64,000 nucleotides of DNA, from contig NZ_VAWG01000002.1 in assembly GCF_005869875.1 (NCBI RefSeq), positions 310,001-374,000 on the forward strand, written 5' to 3'. The notes beneath the pieces are model-generated. The model was not told where the DNA came from and searched no databases. It was given only the letters and a program-made list of their open reading frames with translations. Position 1 is the stretch's first letter. Each line of letters begins with the position of its first letter. This document shows positions 56,436 through 64,000 of this stretch, piece by piece. The translations under genes and the position numbers were made by a program. This DNA is from Paenibacillus pinistramenti. GTDB lineage: Bacteria > Bacillota > Bacilli > Paenibacillales > Paenibacillaceae.

Positions 56436-57266
56436 TTACTGCAGCTTGAAGCTGTCCAGCCCGCTGCTTGCTGAAGCGTAGCGCTTCTTGGCCATCCGCC
56501 CGGATAAATACGCCAGTCTTCCGGCTGTAATGGCATGCTTCATTGCTTCCGCCATCCGGACCGGGTCCTTGGATTTGGCGACAGGCGTATTCATCAGCAC
56601 GCCCGATACGCCAAGCTCCATCGCTTTCGTTACATCGCTCGCCGTTCCGAGCCCTGCATCCACAATGACGGGAACCGTGCTTTCTTCCACTATCAGCCCG
56701 ATGTTATAAGGATTAAGAAGGCCGAGCCCTGTGCCGATCGGCGCCGCACCCGGCATGACCGCTGCAGCCCCGGCCTCTTCAAGTCGCTTGCAGATCACCG
56801 GATCATCCGAGATATAAGGAAGCACCGTAAATCCTTCCTTGACCAGAATCTCTGTCGCCTTTAAGGTCTCGATAGGGTCGGGAAGCAGCGTCCGCTCATT
56901 GGCGCTGATCTCGACCTTGATCCAGTCGCTGAGACCGGAGGCTCTGGATAATCTGGCAATCCGCACGGCTTCATCAGCTGTGCGCGCTCCAGATGTATTA
57001 GGCAGGTAGATAAATGAATGTCCCTGCAAATGCTGCAGGATGGAGTCGTCTTCAGCTGCGTCCAGATTGACCCGGCGTATGGCGAACGTCAGCACCTCCG
57101 CTCCTGATGCTTCAATAGCCTCCATTTGGACGTAAGGGTTAGGAAACAACCCTGTCCCAAGGAAGAAACGGGACGTAAGCGTCGTTTCACCAATTCTCCA
57201 GCTATCTGCCTCAATTGTCCGTTCAGCACCGGTCAGACCCGCTCTGCCGCCTGTATAACTGCTCAT
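56436..57266 (-). CDS. thiG: Thiazole synthase ThiG
   Basis: A 276-residue TIM-barrel enzyme that condenses DXP, the ThiO-derived imine and sulfur from ThiS thiocarboxylate into the thiazole phosphate of thiamine. Signatures are FFLGTGLFPNPYVQ near residue 34, NLDAAEDDSIL, LPNTSGARTADEAVRIARL (near 90), the Schiff-base lysine in WIKVEISAN (near 117), and APIGTGLGLLN and VDAGLGTASDV for phosphate binding. It has a short extra N terminus before the usual start of about residue 25. The ATG at 57266 is 3 nt after the thiS stop codon, with GGGGG upstream in thiS, so the two are coupled. thiO follows. Confidence 0.96.
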   Translation of the reverse strand: MSSYTGGRAGLTGAERTIEADSWRIGETTLTSRFFLGTGLFPNPYVQMEAIEASGAEVLTFAIRRVNLDAAEDDSILQHLQGHSFIYLPNTSGARTADEAVRIARLSRASGLSDWIKVEISANERTLLPDPIETLKATEILVKEGFTVLPYISDDPVICKRLEEAGAAAVMPGAAPIGTGLGLLNPYNIGLIVEESTVPVIVDAGLGTASDVTKAMELGVSGVLMNTPVAKSKDPVRMAEAMKHAITAGRLAYLSGRMAKKRYASASSGLDSFKLQ

Positions 57267-57269
57267 TCT

Positions 57270-57467
57270 TCAGCCCCCTCCCACAAAATGCACCAGCTCG
57301 ATTCTCATTCCAGGCCTTACGGCCATCTGCTTCCATTCTTCAGAAGAGACAATTTGGCCGTCTGCTTCCGCAGCAACCGGTTTGCCGGTCAGGCCAAGCA
57401 GCCCGACCACTTCGGCCAGATTCTCCGCTTCCAGCTCCCGGAGGCTGCCGTTGATGATCAGCTCCAT
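57270..57467 (-). CDS. thiS: Sulfur carrier ThiS
   Basis: A 65-residue ubiquitin-like sulfur carrier. It begins MELIINGSLRELEAE and ends in the GG needed for adenylation by ThiF and thiocarboxylate formation; here the C terminus is VHFVGGG. The beta-grasp pattern VEADGQIVSSEEWKQM lies in the middle in related form. It starts within the end of thiE: the ATG at 57467 overlaps the thiE stop region by 10 nt, and a GGAGG-type site lies inside thiE, so translation is coupled. It works with ThiF and ThiG, both in this operon. Confidence 0.95.
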   Translation of the reverse strand: MELIINGSLRELEAENLAEVVGLLGLTGKPVAAEADGQIVSSEEWKQMAVRPGMRIELVHFVGGG

Positions 57468-58093
57468 ACACGCCGCTTCCTTTCCTCCAGCTTTTGGATA
57501 AAAGCCCGGCAGGTTCCGATCACGTCGCTGCTGCCGACAATTTCGCTGACGGCGCAGATCCGCTTCACTCCTGCCTCCAGCACCGCGTCGACGTTGCTGA
57601 GCTTAATGCCGCCAATCGCTACACAAGGAATGCGGATTCGCGCTGCCGCCTCCCGTACATAAGCTAAAGTAACCGGCTGCGCCTCCGCTTTCGTTGCTGT
57701 AGGATAAACCGGGCCAACCCCGATATAGTCGGCCCCCTGCTGCTGGGCGAGCAGTGCTTCCTGGATGTTATGCGTTGAAATGCCGATTATTTTATCCCCC
57801 ACAAGCCGGCGTGCTGCTGTCAGCGGCATATCGCCCTGTCCCAGGTGGATGCCGTCCGCATCCGCCTCCATGGCAATATCCACATGGTCGTTCACGATGA
57901 AGGTTACGCCATGTTTCCGGGTCAGGGTCCGAAGAGCCTTCGCCTTGCGGAGCAGCTCTTCCCGGCCTGCGTCTTTGTCACGAAGCTGGATGATATCGGC
58001 TCCGCCGAGGATCGCCTCTTCCATCACTTCGATCATGTCCCGGCCCGGGTGGAACTGCTCGCCGGTAATCGCATATAACCGAAAATCCTTCAT
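57458..58093 (-). CDS. thiE: Thiamine-phosphate synthase ThiE
   Basis: A 211-residue TIM-barrel enzyme that joins HMP diphosphate and thiazole phosphate to give thiamine phosphate. Conserved parts are MKDFRLYAITGEQ at the start, ADIIQLRDKDAGREELL (near 32-48), FIVNDHVDIAMEADADGIHLGQGDM (as FIVNDHVDIA and DGIHLGQGDM), IGISTHNIQEA, DYIGVGPVYPTATK and VAIGGIKLSN. The ATG at 58093 has GGAGGGG 8 nt upstream; 34 further in-frame codons upstream read through a tandem repeat and are not translated. It overlaps thiS. Confidence 0.96.
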   Translation of the reverse strand: MKDFRLYAITGEQFHPGRDMIEVMEEAILGGADIIQLRDKDAGREELLRKAKALRTLTRKHGVTFIVNDHVDIAMEADADGIHLGQGDMPLTAARRLVGDKIIGISTHNIQEALLAQQQGADYIGVGPVYPTATKAEAQPVTLAYVREAAARIRIPCVAIGGIKLSNVDAVLEAGVKRICAVSEIVGSSDVIGTCRAFIQKLEERKRRVWS

Positions 58094-58145
58094 TTCGTCT
58101 TCCCCTCCTTCAAATTCAGGACTAAGTTTAACGCGTATGTATCTT

Positions 58146-58182
58146 AGCCGTATGCCAGCCGTATGCCAGCCGTATGCCAGCC
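58146..58182. repeat. 11-bp tandem repeat, 3.4 copies
   Basis: AGCCGTATGCC repeats three times at 58146-58178, followed by AGCC. It lies in the thiF-thiE spacer, upstream of the thiE ribosome site. Confidence 0.93.
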
Positions 58183-58219
58183 TTATATCATCCATCTGCC
58201 GCCAGCCATTCCCAGCCGG

Positions 58220-58247
58220 CTCAGCTGCCGATACTCAGCTGCCGATA
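58220..58247. repeat. 14-bp tandem duplication at the thiF stop codon
   Basis: CTCAGCTGCCGATA occurs twice in a row at 58220-58233 and 58234-58247. The second copy contains the thiF stop, so the last codons and stop of thiF have been duplicated downstream. Confidence 0.9.
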
Positions 58248-59245
58248 TACCGGGCATACAGCGTTTTGGCGCGGATGATGTCACTCGTTCCCTGCACAAG
58301 CACCCGGCCGTCGGCAAACAGCACCAGCCGTTCACCTTCGGACAGCTCTGCCCGCAGCAGATACGGATTCAGCTTGACACTCTTCACAGCCGGAGCCAGC
58401 CGGCCGCTCCAGATGTCCAAATCAAACGGCTCATGGCCGCTGACCTGCACCGACTCGCGTCCGCAGAGCGACAGGAGGTCATCCGCCTTCCGCTCAAGGG
58501 CCGGATACTGCCTGAGCCCGCAGCAAGGACAGCTGTCCTTCGCTCTGCCAAGCTTCATTTCATAGTACTGATTATTCCAAATATCCAGCGTCAGCAGGCT
58601 GCTTCGCCGCTTATCCGCTGCGCCGACCAGAAATTTCAGCGCTTCCGCCGCCTGATAAGAAGCGACGATGTCCACGATTGGCGAGATGACACCGATCGTA
58701 TCGCAGGTCTGGCCGCCGGAGTCCGCCGACTGAATCAGGCAGCGCAGACAGGGGGTTTGACCGGGGATGAACAGCGCCGTCATTCCGCGCGAGCTGACCG
58801 CTCCCCCGTAAAGAAACGGAACTCCCTCCCTGAAGCAGGCATCATTCAGCAGAAAGCGAGTCTCAAAATTATCGGTGCCGTCCAGCACCAGATCAACCCC
58901 TTCGAGCAGTCCGGCAATATTCTCCGGGGTTGCGTCCGTGAAGACAGCCTCCAGCTCAACCGAAGAGTTGATGCGGGCCAGCTTGTTTCTTGCGGCAATA
59001 ACCTTGGGAAGCCCCTGCTCCGCATCTTCTTCATCAAACAGCATCTGCCGCTGCAGATTGCTTGGCTCCACATAATCCCGGTCCACCATCCGGACACGGC
59101 CAATGCCCGAGCGCACCATATGATTGGCCAGCACCGTACCCAGCGCGCCCATGCCTACAATCAGAACCGAGCGGTTCATCAAAATCCGCTGCCCCTGCTC
59201 CCCGATCGGAGCAAACAGCATTTGTCTTGAATATCTCTCCTGCAT
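58235..59245 (-). CDS. thiF: ThiF/MoeB-type adenylyltransferase
   Basis: A 336-residue E1-like enzyme that adenylates the C terminus of ThiS before sulfur transfer. It opens with RYSRQMLFAPIGEQGQRIL, followed by the nucleotide-binding VLIVGMGALGTVLANHMVRSG (as VLIVGMGALGTVLANHM), DRDYVEPSNLQRQMLF and DLVLDGTDNFETRFLLND. Zinc cysteines are in PCLRCL and SCPCCG. GVISPIVDIVASYQAAEALKF is also standard. The C-terminal 85 residues (after 250) form an extra domain seen in many Bacillota ThiF/MoeB proteins. It starts 7 nt after thiY. The shared name covers MoeB; context decides for ThiF. Confidence 0.94.
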   Translation of the reverse strand: MQERYSRQMLFAPIGEQGQRILMNRSVLIVGMGALGTVLANHMVRSGIGRVRMVDRDYVEPSNLQRQMLFDEEDAEQGLPKVIAARNKLARINSSVELEAVFTDATPENIAGLLEGVDLVLDGTDNFETRFLLNDACFREGVPFLYGGAVSSRGMTALFIPGQTPCLRCLIQSADSGGQTCDTIGVISPIVDIVASYQAAEALKFLVGAADKRRSSLLTLDIWNNQYYEMKLGRAKDSCPCCGLRQYPALERKADDLLSLCGRESVQVSGHEPFDLDIWSGRLAPAVKSVKLNPYLLRAELSEGERLVLFADGRVLVQGTSDIIRAKTLYARYIGS

Positions 59246-59252
59246 CTGTACC

Positions 59253-60278
59253 TCACTCTCCCAGGTTCCGGAATGCGTCCTGTGCTTTTATCGTACTGCC
59301 GGCTTTGATCTGTCCCTGCTGCTTAAGCCACTGAATCACCGCATTCCATGATTCCTCCGTCTGCGCTCCAAATCCTTCCGTGCCGTCATCCATGAGCGGA
59401 AGCAGAATCTGCAGGCTTTGCTTCTCGACATCCGGATCGAGCGGAAAATCCCTGCTCTCATGCTTAAGCAGCATTTGAAGCGCCTCGTCAGGATGCTGCA
59501 CGGTGTAAGCCTGCCCTTTGGCAGCGGCCTTCAGGAACCGGCGGATCGTCTCCTCATGCTTCGACAGCCCATCCTCACTTGCCGTCAACACCAGTTCATA
59601 GTTATCCGGCACCCCATATCGGGAAGGATTGAACGTAAGGAGCTGAACGCCTTCTTTTTCGATGAGCAGCTTCTCATGATTGATATAACCGCCGATGATG
59701 GCATCCACTCTGCCGGTGGTCATTGCCGGGATCAGATCCCAGCCGATGTCTGTAAAGTTTAACTTGGACGGGTCTCCACCGTCACTCTCAACCATCGTAC
59801 TTATTATAGCTTCGCTCAGCGGCGTGGAAGGATAGCCGACCCTCTTCCCTGCCAGATCTTTGGGGCTTGTGATGCCGGAATCCTTGCGCACAAACAGCTG
59901 GTTCAGCGGATGACGGACGAGCGCAGCTACGGACACGACCGGAATCTTTTCCGCCCGGGACTGAGCCACCTGCGTCTGATAGCTGACCGCCAAATCCGCT
60001 TTGCCTGCTGCAACCAGCTTAATCGCATCGTTGGTATCCGCCGGGGTCTCCAGATTCACCTTTAACCCTTCCTGCTCGAAGTAGCCTTCCTGCTGGGCAG
60101 CAAACAAAAAAGTATGCACCGCATTCGGGTACCAGTCCAGCAGCACGTTAACCTCTGTCAGCTCTTGATCCGGTCCGCCGCCGGCCGAGCATCCGCTCAA
60201 GCTTATGGACAAACAAAGCAATATTGATAAGATTAACCTTTTTCTCCGCCTTCCGGCAGCAGATTTTAAATTCTTCAT
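59253..60278 (-). CDS. thiY: ThiY: pyrimidine precursor-binding lipoprotein
   Basis: A 341-residue NMT1/THI5-like substrate-binding lipoprotein. The signal peptide ends in SLSGC (Cys at about 30). The mature part has VNVLLDWYPNAVHTFLFAAQ (residues 44-62 region), YFEQEGLKVNLETPADTND and ADLAVSYQTQVAQSRAEKIPVVSVAALV (as ADLAVSYQTQVAQ and IPVVSVAALV), the pattern of ThiY proteins that bind N-formyl-4-amino-5-aminomethyl-2-methylpyrimidine. With ThiX and ThiZ it imports this degraded thiamine precursor. The ATG at 60278 follows GGGGAG by 10 nt. It is cotranscribed with thiX upstream and thiF downstream. Confidence 0.93.
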   Translation of the reverse strand: MKNLKSAAGRRRKRLILSILLCLSISLSGCSAGGGPDQELTEVNVLLDWYPNAVHTFLFAAQQEGYFEQEGLKVNLETPADTNDAIKLVAAGKADLAVSYQTQVAQSRAEKIPVVSVAALVRHPLNQLFVRKDSGITSPKDLAGKRVGYPSTPLSEAIISTMVESDGGDPSKLNFTDIGWDLIPAMTTGRVDAIIGGYINHEKLLIEKEGVQLLTFNPSRYGVPDNYELVLTASEDGLSKHEETIRRFLKAAAKGQAYTVQHPDEALQMLLKHESRDFPLDPDVEKQSLQILLPLMDDGTEGFGAQTEESWNAVIQWLKQQGQIKAGSTIKAQDAFRNLGE

Positions 60279-60313
60279 GAAGCAGACGCTCCCCTTTCAC
60301 CTTGAAAAATCAT

Positions 60314-61069
60314 CTAGCGCTGCTGCCCGCGCTTCGCCAGCACCATCCGGCCGAGCAGCCCGGCTGCGGCAAACATGAGTACGCCTGTAAGAGAAAGGAG
60401 CAGCACGCCCGAGAATACCGCTTCCCCGCGCAGCATGTTCGACGCCCTCTTGGTATAGACGCCAAGCCCCGTTTCCCCGCCCAGCCATTCTCCAAGCGTC
60501 GCTCCGCCTATGCTGAATGTGGCTGCAAGCTTGAGTCCTGTAAAGAAGCCCGGCAGTGCTGAAGGAAGCTTCCACTTGAGAAAAAGCTGACGCTTTCCCG
60601 CCCCCATCGTCCGGAGCAGCTCGCCGATCCCCGGATCTGCGCTGCGAAAGCCGTCTGCGGTATTCACGGCAAGCGGAAAGAACGAGAACAGAATAACGAC
60701 AGCCACCTTGCTCCAGATGTCATATCCGAACCACATGACCATGATCGGCGAAAGCGCAATAATCGGAACGCTCTGGGAGGCAATTAGAAGCGGGTAGAGC
60801 GTTTGTTTGGCTAAACCGGAGGCTTCGATCCCTATGGCGGCCACGACGCCGAATATGACGGAAAAGGCCAGCCCCAGCAGCGCCTCACCAAGTGTTGCGC
60901 CAAGGTGCTTCACCAGCACCGCCCGATTGTCCCAGGTGGAGTACAGCACGTCAGATAATTTAGGAAGGATATAGTGCGGAATATTCAGGAACGACGTTCC
61001 GGCCTCCCACATAACCGCCAGTACAAGCAGCAGAATCCCCAAAGGCAGGGCGCGGCGGACAGATCTCAT
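60314..61069 (-). CDS. thiX: ThiX: ABC permease for thiamine pyrimidine precursor
   Basis: A 251-residue BPD_transp_1 permease of the SsuC/TauC/ThiX group with about six hydrophobic segments. The EAA coupling loop is ELLRTMGAGKRQLFLKWKLPSALPG near residue 160 (as ELLRTMGAGKRQ and LKWKLPSALP). SQSVPIIALSPIMVMWFG is typical of the group. The ATG at 61069 overlaps the thiZ stop in an ATGA junction, with GGAGG upstream, so the longer frame is not used. It pairs with ThiZ and ThiY to import formylaminopyrimidine-like compounds, by family and context. Confidence 0.93.
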   Translation of the reverse strand: MRSVRRALPLGILLLVLAVMWEAGTSFLNIPHYILPKLSDVLYSTWDNRAVLVKHLGATLGEALLGLAFSVIFGVVAAIGIEASGLAKQTLYPLLIASQSVPIIALSPIMVMWFGYDIWSKVAVVILFSFFPLAVNTADGFRSADPGIGELLRTMGAGKRQLFLKWKLPSALPGFFTGLKLAATFSIGGATLGEWLGGETGLGVYTKRASNMLRGEAVFSGVLLLSLTGVLMFAAAGLLGRMVLAKRGQQR

Positions 61070-61941
61070 CGCTCCGCCTCCCACTCGACAGTGCACATTC
61101 TTTCGGGAGGCCCGATCCCTCCGGGCAGCAGCCCGAGCACCCGCCGTTTCAGCTCGATAAATGGCGGGGTCATCAGCCTGTCATAGCTGCGCGGACGCGG
61201 CTCTTGAACCTCCACCTCCGCCAGCCGGGACACCGGCGCTTCCGAAGCGATCAGCACCCGGTCGGACAGCAGCAGCGCTTCATCCACGTCATGCGTGATG
61301 AACAAGATCGTGACGCGCCGCTTCTCCCATACCTGGAGCAGCCACTGCTGCATCCCGATGCGCGTCATGGCATCCAGAGCGCTGAATGGCTCATCCAGCA
61401 GGAGCAGCCTCCCGCCGGCGAGCATGCTCCGCAGGAAAGAGACCCGCTGGCGCATCCCGCCGGACAGCTCATGCGGCATCCGGTCAGCCGCTCCTTCAAG
61501 CCCGAACTCCGGCAGCAGCGCAAGCACCCGGCTTCGCGCGTCCCGGCTGCTCATCCCGCCGATCTCCAGACCGACAGCCGCATTGTCAAGTACAGAGCGC
61601 CAGGGCATCAGGCAGTCGCGCTGCGGCATATAGCCGGCCCGCCCTTTCTTGCCGGATGCAGATGCAGGGACTCCGCCGCAGCCCGCCGCTTCTTCCCGCT
61701 GCTCCGCCAAGCGGATTTCTCCGCCGTCAGGCGGGAGAAGACCGGCAATCAGCCGGAACAGCGTTGTTTTGCCAAGTCCGCTCGGCGCAAGCAGAGATAC
61801 AAATTCTCCCTCACGAAGATCAAAGCTCAAATGGTGAAACAGCGGCTTGTTCCCGGGGAAAGCAAAATTCAAATTCCGGACCGATAGACAGAGCTCTTCA
61901 AGCCGCCCCTGCTGCCCGGCATCAGGCGCTGCGTGATTCAT
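61066..61941 (-). CDS. thiZ: ThiZ: ABC transporter ATPase
   Basis: A 291-residue ATPase of the SsuB/TauB/ThiZ group. Walker A is LAPSGLGKTTLFRL near residue 51, the Q-loop YMPQRDCLMPW near 108, the signature LSGGMRQRVSFLRSML near 163, Walker B RLLLLDEPFSALD near 182, and the switch His is in FITHDVDEALLLSDR. The 30 residues after GEIRLAEQ form a longer loop than usual, rich in Gly, Ala and Lys. The C-terminal 60 residues extend past the core. The ATG at 61941 has AGGGAGG upstream. It is the first gene after the TPP riboswitch. Confidence 0.93.
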   Translation of the reverse strand: MNHAAPDAGQQGRLEELCLSVRNLNFAFPGNKPLFHHLSFDLREGEFVSLLAPSGLGKTTLFRLIAGLLPPDGGEIRLAEQREEAAGCGGVPASASGKKGRAGYMPQRDCLMPWRSVLDNAAVGLEIGGMSSRDARSRVLALLPEFGLEGAADRMPHELSGGMRQRVSFLRSMLAGGRLLLLDEPFSALDAMTRIGMQQWLLQVWEKRRVTILFITHDVDEALLLSDRVLIASEAPVSRLAEVEVQEPRPRSYDRLMTPPFIELKRRVLGLLPGGIGPPERMCTVEWEAER

Positions 61942-62056
61942 GATCCTTTCTCCTCCCTTATTCCCACGGTAAGCTGGGCGGAGAATGAGGAATCAGGAAT
62001 GACATGCCGCACAAGGGCTGCAGCAGCCCGGAACGGTACGTCAGTATTCCCTCTCG

Positions 62057-62092
62057 AAATAAAAAAGACCATTCGAGAATACACGAATGGCC
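62057..62092 (-). terminator. Riboswitch-controlled terminator
   Basis: On the minus strand GGCCATTCG and CGAATGGTC pair around an 8-nt loop and are followed by TTTTTTATTTCG. It lies between the TPP aptamer and thiZ and is the expression platform that stops transcription when TPP is bound. Confidence 0.92.
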
Positions 62093-62107
62093 TTACAATT
62101 CGAATAA

Positions 62108-62195
62108 GTTCTCTACGCCAGCATTACCTGGATCAGATTAACGGTCAGGAGCATAAGGCTCCTATCTCAGCCGGACTTTATCCAGCACCCGTATT
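62108..62195 (-). promoter_or_regulatory. TPP riboswitch (THI element)
   Basis: Read on the minus strand it carries the diagnostic thi-box parts in order: ACGGGTGCTGG, CCGGCTGAGAT, a variable GGAGCCTTATGCTCC hairpin, GACCGTTAATCTGATCC and AGGTAATGCTGGCGTAGAGA. It senses thiamine pyrophosphate and controls the eight-gene thiZXY-FESGO operon through the terminator at 62057-62092. The 330-bp region between thiZ and the MBL gene holds the promoter, this aptamer, the terminator and the thiZ leader. Confidence 0.97.
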
Positions 62196-62214
62196 CACTA
62201 TGAAGTTCAAAATT

Positions 62215-62243
62215 AATATATCGGAATCTCCTGATATTGGCAA
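62215..62243 (-). promoter_or_regulatory. SigA promoter of the thi operon
   Basis: On the minus strand TTGCCA (62238-62243) and TATATT (62215-62220) are exactly 17 nt apart, each with 5 of 6 matches. Transcription would begin near 62208, just before the TPP aptamer. Confidence 0.85.
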
Positions 62244-62271
62244 GTGTCTTCCTGATATTCGTTCTGCAGTC

Positions 62272-63396
62272 CTACTGAACGGTTCTCCACCATTTTTCTC
62301 CAGGATGGGCTTTAGCGTCTTCACCACCCGCTACCCGCTCCCCGATTCGGGGGACCGCAATGCTTATCCCCTGGCGCCGGCCTTCCTCCAGCACCAGCTC
62401 AACCGGTTCCGTCCAACCATGCGGAGCTAAAGAGAATCCACCCCAGTGGACAGGGATCATCATCTTGCCCTTCACATCGAGCTGGGCCTGCACGGTTTGC
62501 TTCGGTGTCATGTGAATATTCTCCCAGCGGGGGTCGTATTGACCGCACTCCATCAATGTCAGATCAAAGGGGCCGTACAGCTCGCCGATCCGCTTGAAAT
62601 GGCTGTCATACCCGCTGTCTCCGCTGAAGAATATCCGCTCGTTCTTCCCTCTGATTACCCACGAACACCACAGCGTCGCATTCTTATCGGTCAGTGCCCG
62701 TCCTGAAAAATGCCTTGCCGGCGTGCAGGCCAAATGGAGGCCCTCCCATTCGACTTCTTCCCACCAGTCAAGCTCCTGTATGAGGCTCCGGTCCACCCCG
62801 AAGCGCACCAGCCTGCTTCCGACGCCAAGCGGCACGAAATAGCGGCCGACCCTGCCTTGCAGCTTCTGTACGGTCGTATAATCCAGATGATCGAAGTGAT
62901 CATGAGAGATCAGAACCGCATGAAGAAGCGGCAGCTGTTCCGTATGTATGGTCTGCTTGTACTTGAAGCGTTTGGCTCCGAAGCCGGGCACCGGTGAGCA
63001 GTTGGAGCCGAGCATAGGGTCAAGCAGCAGGATTTTTCCGTCTATGGCAGCGAGAGAGGTCGAATGACCCAGCCAGATGACGGATGTCGGACCTAAGGCG
63101 GCCAAGCGTTCCGCATCGAGGGGGAATACCGGCAGCTCTCCGGGCGGTGTGCGCTTGGACTGGTTCTTGAACTTGTCCGTGAAGAGCGACAGCAGGCTCC
63201 GCATAGACGTATCAAGCGCTTTGGTCGGCAGCCGGTTGTGGAATTTTCCGTCCGCATAATGCTCGGATTCTTCATAATTACGGAATTTAATCTGGCCGGG
63301 TCCGTCTCCAAAAGCCGGATAAATCCGGATAAATAGAGCGGCCGAAACGGCAATCAGGGCGAGCAGTCCAACAATAATGAGAGCAGCCAGCATCAT
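62272..63396 (-). CDS. Membrane-anchored MBL-fold hydrolase (NAPE-PLD/UlaG-like)
   Basis: A 374-residue metallo-beta-lactamase-fold hydrolase with an N-terminal membrane segment (about residues 3-25). The metal-binding motif is SHDHFDHLD near residue 165; further ligands are in PARHFSGRAL, FFSGDSGYDSHF and PVHWGGFSLAPHGW. SVIWLGHSTSLAAIDGKILLLDPMLG (as VIWLGHSTSLA and ILLLDPMLG) is typical of the group related to N-acyl-phosphatidylethanolamine phospholipase D. The substrate in bacteria is unknown. The ATG at 63396 has AAGGGGA close upstream, with a second ATG next to it. It stands alone upstream of the thi operon. Confidence 0.88.
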   Translation of the reverse strand: MMLAALIIVGLLALIAVSAALFIRIYPAFGDGPGQIKFRNYEESEHYADGKFHNRLPTKALDTSMRSLLSLFTDKFKNQSKRTPPGELPVFPLDAERLAALGPTSVIWLGHSTSLAAIDGKILLLDPMLGSNCSPVPGFGAKRFKYKQTIHTEQLPLLHAVLISHDHFDHLDYTTVQKLQGRVGRYFVPLGVGSRLVRFGVDRSLIQELDWWEEVEWEGLHLACTPARHFSGRALTDKNATLWCSWVIRGKNERIFFSGDSGYDSHFKRIGELYGPFDLTLMECGQYDPRWENIHMTPKQTVQAQLDVKGKMMIPVHWGGFSLAPHGWTEPVELVLEEGRRQGISIAVPRIGERVAGGEDAKAHPGEKWWRTVQ

Positions 63397-63525
63397 ATTT
63401 TCCCCTTAGGATAAGTAGTTTCTACCTGTCACTGTCAAATGGTATTAAGCCAGTATTGGCTGTTCACAGGATTTTTAACCAGATAGCTCCAGCAGAGCTT
63501 CTGCGCCGCATCCGGCAACAGGTCA

Positions 63526-64000
63526 TCAAACCGGTGTGTTCAGCAGCAGCTGCTCCAGCGAAGCCGTAACCATTTCGTGATCCTCATGGCCTTCCAAGCC
63601 TGATACTGTGATCGTGCCGGCCATTCCCGCATTTCTGATCAGAATCGGAAAGCAGCCTCCTTCAGCCGCATATTCAAGCGGATCAACAAAGGCGTTGTCC
63701 TGAATCGTTGTATTCCAAGACTTGAACAACACATGCATGTAATACGAGCTGTGCTCAAAGTGGTGAACGGTGTTGATTTTCCGGGTGATCCATCTGTCGT
63801 GGCCTAAACCGTTGTCATTCATTTTGGCGTGAAACAGAAGCATCCCGTTCTTCCGGATGTCCACTGTAATCTGCTTTCCCTCCCGGAAAGCCTTATCCAG
63901 AATCAGGTTTCCCAGCTTAACGGCCATATTGTTGTTGAACTCCGTAAACTGCAGCTCCTGTTCCTGACGAAGCAGCTTCTCCAGCAGCGGGGCGTAATTC
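63526..64000 (-). CDS. UPF0303 family protein (heme-degrading-domain/HbpS-like), 5' end cut
   Basis: The gene is open to the right edge: 24 further codons upstream of the in-frame ATG at 63927 stay open and read NYAPLLEKLLRQEQELQFTE, which matches the N-terminal helix of UPF0303 proteins, so only a few residues are missing. The visible 157 residues contain QITVDIRKNGMLLFHAKM, HDRWITRKINTVHHFEHSSYY (as DRWITRKINTV and FEHSSYYMHVL) and GGCFPILIRNAGMAGTITVSGLEGHEDHEM (as GGCFPILIRNAG and TITVSGLEGHEDHEM). The family is related to HbpS/GlcG-like DUF336 proteins; heme binding has been suggested for some. The function here is unknown. Confidence 0.85.
   Translation of the reverse strand, partial: NYAPLLEKLLRQEQELQFTEFNNNMAVKLGNLILDKAFREGKQITVDIRKNGMLLFHAKMNDNGLGHDRWITRKINTVHHFEHSSYYMHVLFKSWNTTIQDNAFVDPLEYAAEGGCFPILIRNAGMAGTITVSGLEGHEDHEMVTASLEQLLLNTPV

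Overview
The window reads as chromosomal DNA of a spore-forming Bacillota bacterium, most likely Paenibacillus or a close relative. The evidence is the strong AGGAGG-type ribosome binding sites with frequent TTG/GTG starts, a moderate GC content of roughly 50-55% judged by eye, the spore genes cwlJ, gerQ and yteA, and Bacillus-type operons (feuABC-besA-btr, thi, cysJI, tpx). I saw no rRNA, tRNA, insertion sequence, prophage or CRISPR array. About 50 genes are supported, and most of the window is ordinary core and transport functions.

Layout. 1-0.2 kb: 5' end of an HD-GYP-type gene. 0.4-6.7 kb: Fur-controlled catecholate siderophore uptake (btr, feuA, feuB, feuC, besA) ending in an IsdG-like heme monooxygenase; no ATPase is encoded. 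6.8-13.6 kb: two SGNH hydrolases, a GNAT acetyltransferase, an EAL plus CBS-GGDEF gene pair, transaldolase and an aldo-keto reductase. 13.8-18.6 kb: HxlR regulator, alkaline phosphatase, a second aldo-keto reductase, a VTT membrane protein and a zinc alcohol dehydrogenase. 18.7-23.5 kb: a probable operon of a hybrid histidine kinase, a small acidic protein, an AI-2E family permease and a two-repeat AbrB-like protein. 23.7-31.3 kb: PadR, aminopeptidase AmpS, an MFS transporter with a cre-like site, YteA, a CNNM/CorC protein with a long structured leader, gerQ and cwlJ, and a P-loop kinase-like gene. 31.4-36.8 kb: MarR with a DHA2 drug exporter, tpx, FMN reductase, HAD phosphatase and a spermidine-synthase-like protein. 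36.9-47.1 kb: cysJI, an LTA-synthase-like protein, an MFS transporter, AlkC and an acyl-CoA synthetase with a FapR-like operator. 47.3-54.4 kb: a sugar ABC transporter lacking its ATPase, a KtrB-type potassium channel subunit with NhaP-type antiporter, and a methyltransferase. 54.5-64 kb: ThpR, a TPP-riboswitch operon thiZXY-thiF-thiE-thiS-thiG-thiO, an MBL-fold hydrolase and the start of a UPF0303 gene.

How genes work together. The feu cluster imports ferric catecholate siderophore, BesA hydrolyses it, and Btr, which fuses an AraC domain to a siderophore-binding domain, should activate the operon. The thi operon pairs pyrimidine precursor uptake with thiazole synthesis and coupling. CysJ and CysI form sulfite reductase. 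CwlJ and GerQ act together in spore cortex lysis. KtrB and the antiporter probably serve cation homeostasis.

The most interesting non-coding signals are a roughly 165-nt leader before the CNNM/CorC gene that can fold into two mutually exclusive hairpins, one burying the ribosome binding site; paired GTTGC palindromes between marR and the exporter; a FapR-like box before the acyl-CoA synthetase; and an unusual number of short tandem repeats (8-18 bp units) at gene ends and in spacers, three of them translated.
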